A stretch of 64,000 bases of DNA from Hydrangea macrophylla (GCA_033977485.1 CM066994.1:84878871-84942870); one strand, 5' to 3'; positions 1-10,478 are shown, counted from the stretch's first letter. Numbers and translations are program-made. The notes: generated from the letters alone by a model not told the origin.

Positions 1-155
1 CCGTGCTTGAATTAGATACACTCCCAATATTGTTATACTTCTTGTTAATATTTTTTTGCTGAGGATAATCAGGAGCATCTCCAACCAGTCGCGTGTCCAT
101 AAGTCCAAAGGCTAAAAATTTATTTTTTCCTACTTTGCCACTCTGGGGCATGACA
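1..155 (+). mobile_element. 3'-terminal fragment of a Tekay1-family LTR
   Basis: This stretch closely matches the last ~155 bp of the Tekay1 5' LTR at 12745-12899, ending in the same CTCTGGGGCATG(A/G)CA terminus. The next base starts sequence that matches the middle of the same LTR (around 19363 in the 3' copy), not a primer-binding site. The window therefore opens in an LTR end fused directly to an LTR middle. An unequal exchange or deletion is the likely cause. Confidence 0.75.
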
Positions 156-679
156 GTTAAGGCACTATAGTTTACTCACCAAGCGGGTGTTAAAGCACTT
201 TCATCCTAAACCAATGGCTTATGCCAGAATTGTGAAAGGAAATGGAGCAGATGGTTATGGATTTTGGGAAAAGGTTATCGATCGGTCTTCTTGAATGAAA
301 GGCATGAAATGATTCGAGTTTGGATCTTCACATTACGGTTTAGTTTGTCTTAACTCATTGATAACTTCTAATACGATTATAAGCCATCTAAGGAAGAATG
401 AACTGTAATGTTTTCTTAATTGTTGCTAATGGTGCTTTGTAAGAATTTATGCTCACTCAGCTTGATTCAAGCTGATGGCATTTTATGCCGCTGGACCTTC
501 CAAATCTAGCGATGACAGGATTAGTAGGGGAGGCCCAACCTAGAGGCACCAACAGAAATAGCGGGAATATGGATGATGAGTATGCGATAGAGTACTACTA
601 CAGGGATCTCTATGGATTCGCTAGTTGAAGATGGAATTATCTTAGTCCTCTGTTATCTTTTATATTATAATGTAATAAA
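156..679 (+). mobile_element. Tekay1 5' LTR, left piece
   Basis: The sequence matches 19363-19706 of the Tekay1 3' LTR, then runs on into LTR sequence missing from that truncated 3' copy. It is interrupted at 680 by the copia element and resumes at 12612. The junction at 155/156 lacks the normal TG start, so this LTR is 5'-truncated. Confidence 0.78.
675..679. repeat. Target-site duplication ATAAA, left copy
   Basis: ATAAA here is repeated exactly at 12607-12611, directly flanking the TG and CA ends of the copia element. A perfect 5-bp duplication shows this is one insertion event. Confidence 0.93.
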
Positions 680-1855
680 TGTTGGGTTTGTGCCCTCACA
701 CCATTACTATATCTATGAGACATTGACATTTTAATATATGGATATCAACTTTATATTTCATTGTGTATGTTTCTTTCATGAGATGATTTTTAATCCTTAA
801 GTATCATTGTAAGTAATTCGTATGTGTATGAGATACATATAAGTGAGATACGAATTACAATTGTTTGATACTTAGAATTTGTCATAGTGGATGATGAGAC
901 TGGATATTTCATCAGGTTTACACTATAGCATGATTAACTACCATTATATGGAGTGACGAATCTCAATCACTAGAGTATATGTCTTAGTTAATATGCTAGT
1001 GCTTATAGTGTATTAACGGACCTGAGCTTTCTTATTGACACTTAAGGCTGTCAATAGTCGATAGGAACTCATAACTTGTATAAGGTACGCGTTCTCAATC
1101 TTGAGACGATTATGAACACAGATTGCGGATGTGGTTGCTTTGACTTATCAATCAATGAGGTCTTAAAGATTAACACCTGGGTATCTTGGGTATGTAATGT
1201 TTACAGGGTTGTGAACATATTTTATCGAGATACAATCTACCCTTTGATAAAGAGTAAGTATTCCCTTAAGAATATCACCAATTTGATTACCGAGAACCGT
1301 AGTCTTGTTGATAAGTAGTTATCAACATGTTTGGTAATCATGAGGGGTGAATGGTACTCAAGGAGTACAAGAAGTAATCATGATTCAGGTTGACAGTAAC
1401 AGTTATCCGACTACCTCAATATGATTATGAGTGTTGATGGTAGAAGGACATTAGTATACCATACAAGTCTAATTATTGCTTCGGATTTGTTCTTTTGCGT
1501 TGGAGTTTAGTTATCATTTTATAGTGTTGTAAACATTAACTGACCAGTTGATTAATTTGCTGATCAAAGAGTTTGATCATGGGAAACTATTTTAGGGTTC
1601 CCAAACCTTCTTATCCTCTCCATTAGAGATCCTACCATCTCTAGCCTCTCTGGGAAGTACTCATATAAGAAATAAGGGTGAAGACAACCTAGTGGAGGCT
1701 GCTACATAATCAAGGAAGAAGATAATCAAAATTGGGTTCAAGACTAGAGGTATAAACTCTTCTTCCTTTTTTGTATACGGGAATACCAATAAGTTTTTGT
1801 AACTTAATTTTTCCGCTGTGCATTTAAAACAAATTGTAAACCTAATTTTCCTACA
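680..1855 (+). repeat. Copia 5' LTR, with promoter deleted
   Basis: This 1,176-bp LTR aligns along its length with the 3' copy at 11100-12606, except for two gaps. About 305 bp present at roughly 12005-12309 are missing here near 1585, and about 26 bp near 12501 are missing. The large gap removes the palindrome cluster and the TATA-like element seen in the 3' LTR, so this LTR has probably lost its core promoter. The breakpoint lies in a short GGAA/GAA microhomology. Confidence 0.9.
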
Positions 1856-1857
1856 AT

Positions 1858-1870
1858 TGGTATCTGAGCC
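1858..1870 (+). other. Copia primer-binding site
   Basis: TGGTATCTGAGCC begins 2 bp after the LTR end. It differs by one base from the common plant copia site TGGTATCAGAGCC, complementary to the initiator Met tRNA. Confidence 0.85.
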
Positions 1871-3603
1871 ATGCTTGTTTGGATCTATAGATGCGTTTTG
1901 GAACACTAATTTTGATTTGCATGTTGATTTTAGAACTGTTTTTGAAATTGCATCGTCAAAGATCTGTTGTTGTAGTGGTCTCACAGTAGAATACAAATCT
2001 GTGATTGCATTGGATGCATGGTGGGTTTGATTGATCGAACGATCGATCGAAGTATGCTCGATCGATTGAACCTTTCTGTTCTCAAGTGATCGAACTGGTT
2101 TTGATTGATCGAACGGTGTTTTGTTCAATTGATTGAATGATGTTCGATCGATCAAGATTGATTCTTTGTCCAGATATTCTTTTCACAGTTTTAAAAGGTT
2201 TTAAAAATTATGTACTTTAATTTTATATTATTCTATAAATTTTTTCAAATCATTCTGTGAAACTAAAAGTTCAATCGATTGAACTATGTTAAATCAATCG
2301 AAGCTTCAAGCGATCGAACCTCTGTCGATCGATCAAAGTGTGATAGAGAACTGAGATGCTATTTTAAGTTCTAAATCAGTATATAAAGTGTTTATGTACT
2401 GTGTGAATCAATTATGGGTTCCAATAGTTACATATATTTGTTATATAAGCGTGGATGTGCGTACGACTAACCCTCTTTACAGTAAGTTTATTCTGCTATC
2501 TCCCATGGCACAAAGTTCCTTTAAATTTCGTATTTAAATGTTTGAGATTGGTGTTTGTTGTATCTTTTTTGGTTTGGTTTTGAGGCATATGTAAAGGGCG
2601 CTGCAACTTCAATCATACGAAAAGGAAAGTCGCACCGATTTTCTTAGCCTTTTATTTTATTGTTGTTTTCTATTTCTAGATAAATTGTAAGCTTCGAAAG
2701 AAGCATAGAACTAATGTAATAGAATTAGAAAATCCATGAAGATGGAGGAGCAAGCCATTATCCATGAAGATGGAGCTGGAGGTGATCAAACCAAGAAGGA
2801 GGTTTTATGAAGATAGAGCCATGGGAGATAGAGGCATATGAATGCCTTTGTTTCATTTTAGTTTTTGATTTATGTGCTTGGTTTGTGATTGGCATTTGAA
2901 TATATTGTTACTACTTGCATGCACGTAAAACAAGTTTTCAAAAATAAAATTCAAAAACTGTTTCAACGCATTAGTAAACATTCAATGTTTATGGGTAATG
3001 TGTGGAAACAATTTTTCCAAAAGCAAAATCCTTTACTATCAAACCTAGTGGGCGAGGGTCTTATTTATAACACCCATGATCTTCCATTAATGGTTCATTG
3101 TAAGATGAGTAGTGCATTTTGTGTCACCTCGCCAGGGGTTATCATTCTATACGGAGGGTATACTACTCATTGGTTACTAGATGTGAACTTCCTATGGATA
3201 GGATCAATCAGATGTGTTAGAGGGTGACCACCATGCGGAGGCACTATTTGAGGCGGTTGTGATTGGATCCTAGTTAATGGTATACACTAGCTAAGCTATG
3301 GATAAGGGATCCCACATGGGGCATTATTCAGAAACTTAAAGATCAAATAGGTTCGAGAGTTATAACTTGTTTTGCAAGAGTTGCATAGCGGACAGGTCAT
3401 GATTAATCGAAAGATCGAGTATTGATCGTCACACGGACGCTTTATTTTTATGATTTTATATTTCGGCGACTTTGATTTTTAATAAGAGTTTTAAGGATTC
3501 TTTCATTTCAAAACTATTAAATTCTGATATCCATATTTATTTTGTCTTTTGATTTTTTTAGTAAATTATAATCTACATTTAGTCCACTTGCCACTATACT
3601 CAC
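1871..3603 (+). other. Copia leader before gag, non-coding
   Basis: About 1.7 kb lie between the primer-binding site and the first recognisable gag residues. I see no credible ORF. The stretch is AT-rich and holds two clusters of GATCGATCGAA-like motifs (2029-2160 and 2270-2340). Long leaders occur in several plant copia families. Confidence 0.7.
2029..2340. repeat. Degenerate array of TCGATCGA-type motifs in the copia leader
   Basis: Variants of GATTGATCGAAC, ATCGATCGAA and CGATCGATTGAA recur irregularly at 2029-2160 and again at 2270-2340. The core TCGATCGA/TCGATTGA is palindromic or nearly so. The same core forms a denser cluster in this element's 3' LTR at 12105-12221. Confidence 0.8.
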
Positions 3604-4089
3604 TCAGAATAAGTTAACTGGAAATAACAACACAGAATGGAAACGTAACCTTGACATTGTTTTAACTGCAGAGGATCACATATATGTCCTCACCACCCCA
3701 TGCCCCGAAGAACCATTGCAAATGCTTTGGCGACTGCTAGACATGAGTTCGATAAGTGGAAGAAGTCGAATGGGATTGCTCATTTTTACATATTGGCTTC
3801 TATGGCTAATGTGTTACAACACCAATACCAGTCGAACGATTCTGCCAGTGCCATTATCAAATCCATAAAAGAGATGTTAGGGGATCATGGCAGACCTGCC
3901 AAACAGGTTGCCATACAAAAGATAATGAGTGCCAAGATGTTGGAAGGGACTCCAGTAAAAGAACATGTTTTAAAAATGATTGGTTATTTAAATGAACTGG
4001 AGACCCTAGGAGCCAACATCGACGCACAGACCCAAGTTGATATGATCCTCAATTCGCTATCGCTATCATTCACTCAATTTAAACATAAG
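3604..4089 (+). pseudogene. Copia gag, N-terminal part (broken)
   Basis: Translation around 3615-3700 gives LTGNNNTEWKRNLDIVLTAE, the typical start of plant copia capsid. After a frameshift near 3713 it continues with DKWKKSNGIAHFYILASMAN and then a capsid stretch ending TQVDMILNSL and TQFKHK. This corresponds to the capsid (UBN2-like gag) domain. The reading frame ends where the gag-only element inserts at 4090 and resumes after 7639. The protein would have packaged the element RNA in cytoplasmic particles; it is now doubly disrupted. Confidence 0.85.
4085..4089. repeat. Target-site duplication ATAAG, left copy
   Basis: ATAAG is repeated at 7635-7639 on the far side of the inserted element. 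The copia gag reading continues naturally across the junction if one copy and the insert are ignored. Confidence 0.95.
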
Positions 4090-4267
4090 TGATACACCCA
4101 AAATTATGGGCAGTTTCCTACTCAAGCTAGAAGACTAATGGAAAGTGCATCTATTTCCTAATCCAATTGGGAAACCCCCGCAATTAATGTCAATCAATCC
4201 TAATACAATTAGGAAGCTTACTTGATTGGTGTCAATCACACCCCAATAGGATTATATTTCCTTATCC

Positions 4268-4290
4268 ATGTAAGAGTAGGTCTCTTACAT
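4268..4290. repeat. Perfect inverted repeat directly upstream of the TR-GAG TATA box
   Basis: ATGTAAGAG and CTCTTACAT form 9-bp arms around a 5-bp spacer, ending one base before the TATA motif. It recurs in the 3' LTR at about 7324-7346. Confidence 0.85.
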
Positions 4291-4291
4291 C

Positions 4292-4299
4292 TATAAAAG
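4292..4299 (+). promoter_or_regulatory. TATA box of the TR-GAG LTR
   Basis: TATAAAAG lies about 200 bp into the LTR, a normal place for the U3/R boundary, directly after the inverted repeat. Confidence 0.75.
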
Positions 4300-4581
4300 A
4301 GACCTCTCACCCCCCATTGAAGGGGCCGATAATTCTGTAGTCTACACAGCACCTCTACAATATTCACCATTATACGCATACACCCGGCCGGTATTACTGG
4401 TAGTTCCGCCCCTATTTGTTGGCACACCAGGCCCGCCCGGTGATCTGCTAGTGAACGTGCTCAGACACACCCGTGGACGTAGGTACCTTCATTAACAGGG
4501 CCGAACCACATACAAAAAATAGTCTCTCTCTCTCCTTAAATTGCTCTACTTTACTCTTACCAATTTTTGGCATCATCAGTT

Positions 4582-4598
4582 TGGCGCCGTCTGTGGGA
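4582..4598 (+). other. TR-GAG primer-binding site
   Basis: TGGCGCCGTCTGTGGGA starts 3 bp after the LTR. This form is common in plant gypsy elements of the Tat group. Confidence 0.85.
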
Positions 4599-4639
4599 AA
4601 CGACAATTCTTCTCATCAACAAATTCTTGACTGATCAAT

Positions 4640-6037
4640 ATGCCACCAAAGAAGGCTGCGCAGCAGTCCGACTGGGATGTTCTTTCGGCCCCGGCGTCGA
4701 CTGCAGCAGTCCCGACATATGAGCAAATCACCGCAACCCTCACACAACTCTTGGAGGGCCAGCGTCAAATTCAGCAACAGATCGAAGCACTGCTAGCCAA
4801 GCAAAGCAATCCTCTAGTGGCCGGGAAACGACCCGGGAACGTTGCGTACGGTCGAGAACCGATCTTGACCAGACAACGGGCCCGAGCCAACCCGTCCCGT
4901 GTTGAGGATGTCAAAGACGTCAGCAATGGGCCTGCTGCCCGAGGGGAAAGGCAGGAGCAAATGGCCCGGGAATCAGTCTTGGGTCACTCGGTCAAGAGCC
5001 GAGTCGTCCTTAAGCGAACGGTTACCCGGGGTCATAGCCGAGCCCGATCCCAGAGGACAGCACCCCGCCATGAAAAAGAAGCCTCTTCCACCAACCCGAC
5101 CAGTTCCTCAGATACCGGTCGGGAAGGAGTGGAAGCCCAAATCAAGGACTTACAGAAGCAGATCGACGGAGTGGCCAAAAAGCTTGGTCAAAACTGTGTT
5201 CCGAATCAAGTCAATACCGAGACAGAGTCACCGTTCTTCAGCCAGATCACGAGGTTCTCCATCCCGCGCAAATTCAAGCAGCCTCATCTAGATTCCTACA
5301 ACGGTTCGGGAAGCCCGGTCGACCACGTCCGGACCTATAAGGCTCAGATGGCCCTAGCCACCAACTCCGATAAGCTACACTGCCTAGCCTTCCCCAGCAC
5401 TTTGAAAGGCCCGGCCATGCAGTGGTTCTACTCCTTGGAGCCCCGATCGGTCTGCAGTTTCAAACAACTCAGCAAGCAGTTCATCAACCAGTTCGCCGGT
5501 ATGCATGAGCGGCCAAAGCCAGACATGCAGCTACTAACAGTCAGACAACGGAATAATGAGTCCCTCAAGGAGTTCACTGACCGGTTCAACCAACAGAAGC
5601 TTCAAATCCGCAATCTGAACGAGACAATTGCCATCCTAGCCTTCTGCTCGGGAGTTCAACACACCAAGTGCGCCGCGTCGTTCCACAAAAATCGACCGGA
5701 AACTTTGGTTGAGCTCTCTGAGAGGGTTGGAAAATACATCGACACTGAAGAGTTTTTGAAGACCAAATGCACTGGGCAAGAAAGCAACGAGTCTTCCAGA
5801 AGTAAGCGAAAGCGAGATCAGCCCGGGAGTTCTTACAGTTCTTCCAGTTCACAGGGGTTTGAGTCCGGCAATCCCGACCCGACCACCGGTTCGCAGCAGT
5901 CCGGATCAGGCGGCCCCGGCCGGATCTCCAGCTCACAACAAGCATGGTTCGACAGTTCTGACCCGACCTCCAGTTCACATCGGTCAGGATCAAGCAGTTC
6001 CGGCTTTGCCTCCAGCACAAAGAGATCTGGAGCCTGA
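4640..6037 (+). CDS. gag: Intact Gag of the gag-only element
   Basis: This 465-residue ORF starts at the first ATG after the primer-binding site and has no internal stop. Residues ~25-55 look like a short coiled coil (many Gln and Leu). Residues ~60-185 are basic and low-complexity. Residues ~205-375 form a typical plant retrotransposon gag (capsid) domain, with HLDSYNGSGSPVDHVRTYKA, LKGPAMQWFYSL and KEFTDRFNQQKLQIRN visible. The tail (~385-465) is Ser/Gly/Pro-rich repeats. I see no CCHC zinc knuckle and no protease. The capsid sequence resembles the Tat/Ogre branch of Ty3/gypsy. Gag would form particles around the element's own RNA, while the enzymes are supplied in trans. An intact gag in a pol-less element suggests that making Gag helps the element in cis. 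Confidence 0.92.
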   Translation: MPPKKAAQQSDWDVLSAPASTAAVPTYEQITATLTQLLEGQRQIQQQIEALLAKQSNPLVAGKRPGNVAYGREPILTRQRARANPSRVEDVKDVSNGPAARGERQEQMARESVLGHSVKSRVVLKRTVTRGHSRARSQRTAPRHEKEASSTNPTSSSDTGREGVEAQIKDLQKQIDGVAKKLGQNCVPNQVNTETESPFFSQITRFSIPRKFKQPHLDSYNGSGSPVDHVRTYKAQMALATNSDKLHCLAFPSTLKGPAMQWFYSLEPRSVCSFKQLSKQFINQFAGMHERPKPDMQLLTVRQRNNESLKEFTDRFNQQKLQIRNLNETIAILAFCSGVQHTKCAASFHKNRPETLVELSERVGKYIDTEEFLKTKCTGQESNESSRSKRKRDQPGSSYSSSSSQGFESGNPDPTTGSQQSGSGGPGRISSSQQAWFDSSDPTSSSHRSGSSSSGFASSTKRSGA

Positions 6038-7129
6038 CGATCCTGATCCGACTTCCTGTATCCATCGGTCTAGATGAGCCCGACTACAGTGGTACTTGCC
6101 TGATCACTACGTGAGGCTCCACCGATTGTCAGAGAGCTCATCCAAAGACCTCGGGCCTAACCCCGAGGCATCCAAAGACCTCGGGCCTAACCCCGAGGCA
6201 CCAAAAAGACCTCGAGCTCCGAACTCAGGCACTAAAAGACCTCGGGCTCCGAACCCAGGCACCAAAGACCTCGGGGTCACGACCGAGGCACCGGCTTCGC
6301 TTAGGTCCAGCCGACGATGGGGGCAAACCCCCTAGGTGGCTGATGATGGCAAGCTTCAAAAGACCCTGCAACCACCATGTTCCAGGTCGGTTACCTACAG
6401 ATCATAGCCTCTTTAAGACCCTCGTCTTAGCGAAAGCTTGGGGGGCAAGATGGCGTAGTGAGCTAAACAGGTAATCACACCGGGTATTTACAGGCCTCGC
6501 GGATAACCAAGTCAAAATCTTGGACAACCCGAGCACCTACAGTACTCAGAGACATTAACTCCACTTAGGTCCAGACCGACGATAGAGGTGACTAAAATCT
6601 CTTAGGTTGGCCGACGATAGAGGAGCAAAAGGACCCTAAAGCACCGTGATTTAGGTCGGTTCCACCAACATGGTCAAGCTCTTCTCCCAATAGTCTTGAC
6701 GAAGGCTAACTGGGCGGAAGACAACCATCCTGGGGAGCTAACATAAAAAAGGACCCTAGAGCAGTACGCTTTAGGTCGGCTTTTCCAACATGGTAAAATC
6801 CTTCTACCCACAGCCTTGACGAAGGTTTACGGGCGGAAGATAACCATCCTGGGAGCTAACTCAAGCAAAAAAGACTCCGAAGTAGGCCGAGTCTCAACTC
6901 TCGGTCACTTCCCGAGCATTCAAAGACTCCGAATTAGGCCGGGTCTCAACTCCCGGTCAGTTCCCGAGCACCTAAAGATCCCGAGCTAGGCAGGTTTTCA
7001 ACTCTCAGCCAGTTCCCGAGGACTCACCAGGCTCAGAAGCCCCGAGGCAGCTTTCTCGAGCACTCAGACAGTGGCAAGTGGCATCAACTAATTTCCAAAC
7101 TTGCCCCGATATAGCATCTGGCCAATCTT
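6038..7129 (+). repeat. TR-GAG 3' non-coding region built of tandem repeat families
   Basis: No coding region is evident. Three repeat sets can be read. At ~6140-6300, units of about 27-30 bp read AAAGACCTCGGGCCTAACC followed by CCGAGGCA, which is itself an inverted repeat (CCTCGGG/CCCGAGG). At 6627-6742 and 6744-6860 there are two diverged ~117-bp copies. At 6870-7024 there are three ~52-bp units starting AAAGACTCCGA. This is where pol would be in an autonomous element. Confidence 0.82.
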
Positions 7130-7141
7130 GAAAATGGGGGG
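7130..7141 (+). other. TR-GAG polypurine tract
   Basis: GAAAATGGGGGG lies 4 bp before the 3' LTR, the expected plus-strand primer position. Confidence 0.8.
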
Positions 7142-7145
7142 CAAC

Positions 7146-7634
7146 TGATACACCCAAAATTATGGGCAGTTTCCTACTCAAGCTAGAAGACTAATGGAAA
7201 GTGCATCTATTTCCTAATCCAATTGGGAAACCCCCGCAATTAATGTCAATCAATCCTAATACAATTAGGAAGCTTACTTGATTGGTGTCAATCACACCCC
7301 AATAGGATTATATTTCCTTATCCATGTAAGAGTAGGTCTCTTACATCTATAAAAGAGACCTCTCACCCCCCATTGAAGGGGCCGATAATTCTGTAGTCTA
7401 CACAGCACCTCTACAATATTCACCATTATACGCATACACCCGGCCGGTATTACTGGTAGTTCCGCCCCTATTTGTTGGCACACCAGGCCCGCCCGGTGAT
7501 CTGCTAGTGAACGTGCTCAGACACACCCGTGGACGTAGGTACCTTCATTAACAGGGCCGAACCACATACAAAAAATAGTCTCTCTCTCTCCTTAAATTGC
7601 TCTACTTTACTCTTACCAATTTTTGGCATCATCA
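7146..7634 (+). repeat. TR-GAG 3' LTR
   Basis: This is the same length as the 5' LTR and, as far as I can read, the same sequence. It includes a second copy of the inverted repeat and TATA box. Confidence 0.95.
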
Positions 7635-7639
7635 ATAAG

Positions 7640-8220
7640 TATAATATGAATCAAATGAATTTTTCAATAAGTGAATTAATGAGCTCTTTTCTGGCAGCCA
7701 AAGGAGTGATCAAACCTGGGGGAAACATTTTTAACATTAAGAAAAAGCTCTTCCTCTTCTTGATCTGCTCTGAAAAGTAAGAAATGGAAGAAAAAAGCTG
7801 GCACTGATGGTCCAAGTGTTGGGCTGGTCCCTAAGATTGCAAAATCTAAAGGAAAAGGTAAGGGCAAAGGGAAGGTGGGTAGCCAAGGTACAAGAAAGTG
7901 TTTCCAATGCGGTGAGAACGACCACTAGAAGAGGAACTGTCCAGAATTCTTAGCTATAAGAGTTCAAGGTATGGTTGAATCATATGTGATTGAAGTAAGT
8001 TTTATAACGGATACTTCAAACACTTTGTGCATTGATTCTGGTGCGACTAACCATAGCTGTAATTCATTACAGGGGTTCAAATCAACCAGGAAATGTAGTG
8101 ATGGAGAAATCGTGCTAACTCTGGGTCTAGCACAACCGTTTCTGTGATTGCAGTAAGAGTAGTAGCTGTAGAATTTTTAGACAATAAAGTTTTATTTTAT
8201 CAGATGTACTTTACGTCCCT
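7640..8220 (+). pseudogene. Copia gag C-terminus and protease (broken)
   Basis: After the nested insertion the capsid end resumes (YNMNQMNFSISELMSS). A frameshift and a basic Lys/Gly linker follow, then a CX2CX4HX4C zinc knuckle at 7899-7940 (CFQCGEND..), with a TAG stop at 7926-7928 where the family usually has Trp. The aspartic protease active site DSGA is at 8034-8045 (CIDSGATNHS). The knuckle binds RNA and the protease would cut the polyprotein. Several stops end the frame before 8220. Confidence 0.85.
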
Positions 8221-8223
8221 TCA

Positions 8224-9070
8224 ATGAGACTTAATTTAATTTCAGTTTCTAATTTATCAAATAATGGTTATTCTTTTCATTTTGGAACTGAAGTTGTGAT
8301 CAAAAGAAATGGTTCTTTTATATGTTCTGGTGTCAAATCAAATGGTTTGTATGTGATTACTCTGAATGTTTCTAAAGATTCTTGTATGGAACTTAATAAC
8401 TTAGTAGTAACTGTATCTGAAAGAAAGGAACCTTCCACTAATCTAATAAGGCTTTGGCATATGAGGCTTGGCCATATCAATCTAAATAGGATTGGCAGAC
8501 TAGTCAAAGAAGGGGTCTTAGGCATTTTGGTTCTAGAACCAATGGAAGTCTACGAGTCTTGTTTAAAGGGTAAGATGACCAAAAGACCCTTTCCCGCAAA
8601 GGGCAATAGGGCCAATGCATTGTTGGAATTAGTTCATACGGATGTGTGTAGACTAATAAATATTAGAGCATGGGGTGGTTATGAGTTTTTCATAACATTT
8701 ACTGATGATCACTCCAGGTATGGATATGTGTACCTAATGCAGCACAAGTCTGAAGCCTTTGAAAAGTTCAAAGAGTTTAGGGCTAAAGTGGAGAAGCAAT
8801 TGGGCATACATATCAAGGCCATTCAATCTGATCGAGGTGGCTAGTAGCTCTCTAATGAGTTTATTGATCACCTTGTACAGAATAGGATTCTATCACAATT
8901 GACTGTACCTGGTACGCCTCAGTAGAACAGTGTAGCGGAGAGAAGGAATCAGACTCTTTTAGACATGACTAGGTCAATGATGAGTTATTCCGAGTTGCCA
9001 TTATTGGGGTTATGCTTTGGAAACCGCTGCATACATACTAAATCTAGTACCAAGCAAATCTGTTCCTAGG
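8224..9070 (+). pseudogene. Copia integrase (broken)
   Basis: The frame 8224-8844 contains the GAG_pre-integrase zinc-binding region (LWHMRLGHINLNRIGRL, later ESCLKGKMTKRPF) and the start of the catalytic core: first Asp in LVHTDVC, second in AIQSDRGG. Two consecutive TAG stops follow at ~8842-8847. The third catalytic residue survives in VAERRNQTLLD (~8935), and a further TAG lies just before it. Integrase would insert the cDNA copy into the genome; this one is dead. Confidence 0.87.
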
Positions 9071-10478
9071 ACACCACGGGAAATATGGATTGGGTGCAAG
9101 CCTTCTTTGCAACATCTCCAAATGTGGGTGTCCGACACATGTGCTGAAAGGAAAGATGAGCAAATTGGATTCTAGATCGGAAGTATGTTATTTCGTAGGG
9201 TATCCAAAGGGTACTTATGGATGGTATTTTTCTGATCCCAGAGAACAGAAAGTGTTTGTTAGTATAAATGCTATTTTCTTGGAGGATGATTATATCATAA
9301 ATCATAAACCTAAGGGAAGAATAGATCTTAGAGAGATAGAAGGAGAGCCCTCAGTTCTACCCGTAGTTGATAACGATGTAAGACAAGAAAATACCACTTC
9401 TTCATCTATTTCCGCACCGGTACCATGTCATAGTGGGAGGATTATCAGCCAGCCTGATAGATACAAGTTCTTAGGAGAAGTTTTTGAAGCTGTCTCCATA
9501 GAATTTGAATCTGATCCTGCCACGTATGAAGAGGCAATGGCTGATGTAGACTTAACTCATTGTGTTAATTCTATGAAGTCTAAATTGGAATCTATGGATT
9601 CCAACCATGTCTGGCATCTTATAGAAATTCCAGCCAATATTAAACCCTTGGCTATAAGTGGGTATACAAGAGAAAAAATGGATCTGATGGAAAGGTTGAG
9701 ACCTTTAAGGCTAGGCTTGTAGTGAAAGGTTATACTCAGAGGGAGGGCATTGACTATGATGAAACTTTCTCGTCGGTAGCCATACTTAAGTCCATCAGAA
9801 TACTCTTATTCATTGCTGCATGCCTAGATTATGAGATCTGGTAGATAGACGTCAAGACTGCATTCTAGAATGGTAATCTTGATGAGGACATCTATATGCA
9901 ACAACCAGAAGGGTTCATAGCTGGTGGAAAAGGTAGCTTGGTATGCAAGTTGCAAACGTCCATTTATGGGCTCAAGCAAGCATCCAGGAGTTAGAACATA
10001 CATTTTGACTAAGTAATCAAGTCATTTGGTTTCATACAGAATCTAGATGAACCTAGTATATACAAGAAATGTGAAGGAAAAGAGGTAGTTTTTCTCGTTC
10101 TCTATGTTGACAATATTCTACTCATTGGGAATGATGTAGCGGCATTGTTAACGGTTAAGGTTTGGCTAGCTAGTACTTTCGATATGAAGGATCTAGGAGA
10201 GGCGAGATATATCCTTGGGATAAAGCTCTTCGGGATCGTAAGCGAAAGATAATGGGAATATCTCAAGCTGGTTATATTGATAAGGTGCTAACTAGGTTTC
10301 AATGGATAATTTGAAGAAAGATTTATTACCTTTTAGGCATAGTTTAGCATTCTCCAAGGAGTGTCCAAAGACACAGGAGGAGAGGAAGCGCATGGTAGGA
10401 GTTCCCTCTGCTTCGGCAGTGGGAAGTCTCATGTATGCGATGTTATGAACTAGACCTGATATCTGCTTTACCATTGGC
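9071..10478 (+). pseudogene. Copia integrase C-terminus and reverse transcriptase (broken)
   Basis: The frame 9090-9722 covers the integrase tail (CPTHVLKGKMSKLDSRSEVC, VGYPKGTYGWYF) and the RT start (TYEEAM, MKSKLESMDSNHVWHL). RT motifs continue with VKGYTQREGIDYDETFS, stops in W*IDVKTAF*NG, YGLKQASR and the active-site box. That box reads YVDN (10103-10114) instead of YVDD, so the second metal-binding aspartate is missing. Multiple stops and at least one frameshift follow. Confidence 0.87.

Larger units (their letters stand above)
4090..4578 (+). repeat. TR-GAG 5' LTR
   Basis: The LTR starts TGATACACCC and ends GGCATCATCA. Its U3 holds two palindrome-like blocks (TCCTAATCCAATTGGGA and TCCTAATACAATTAGGA), then a 9-bp-arm inverted repeat and a TATA box. 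The 3' copy at 7146-7634 reads the same. Confidence 0.95.
4090..7634 (+). mobile_element. Gag-only LTR retrotransposon (TR-GAG type), very young
   Basis: Two 489-bp LTRs (4090-4578 and 7146-7634), in which I can see no difference, flank a primer-binding site, one long gag ORF, about 1.1 kb of repetitive non-coding sequence and a polypurine tract. There is no protease, RT, RNase H or integrase. A perfect ATAAG duplication flanks it. This matches non-autonomous terminal-repeat elements that keep only gag (TR-GAG class). It must have used enzymes from another element, probably a Tat-lineage gypsy relative given its gag. Identical LTRs indicate a recent insertion, far younger than the decayed copia around it. 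Confidence 0.93.

Noticed and set aside
1661..2155. 164-residue antisense frame across the copia LTR/leader junction
   Set aside because: Spans the LTR end and primer-binding site, and its sequence comes from the TCGATCGA motif cluster.
5586..6065. Antisense and alternate frames over the TR-GAG gag tail
   Set aside because: Long frames here follow from the GC-rich repetitive tail; the sense gag frame explains the sequence.
4236..7483. Two identical 63-residue antisense frames
   Set aside because: They lie inside the two identical LTRs and merely reflect the LTR duplication.
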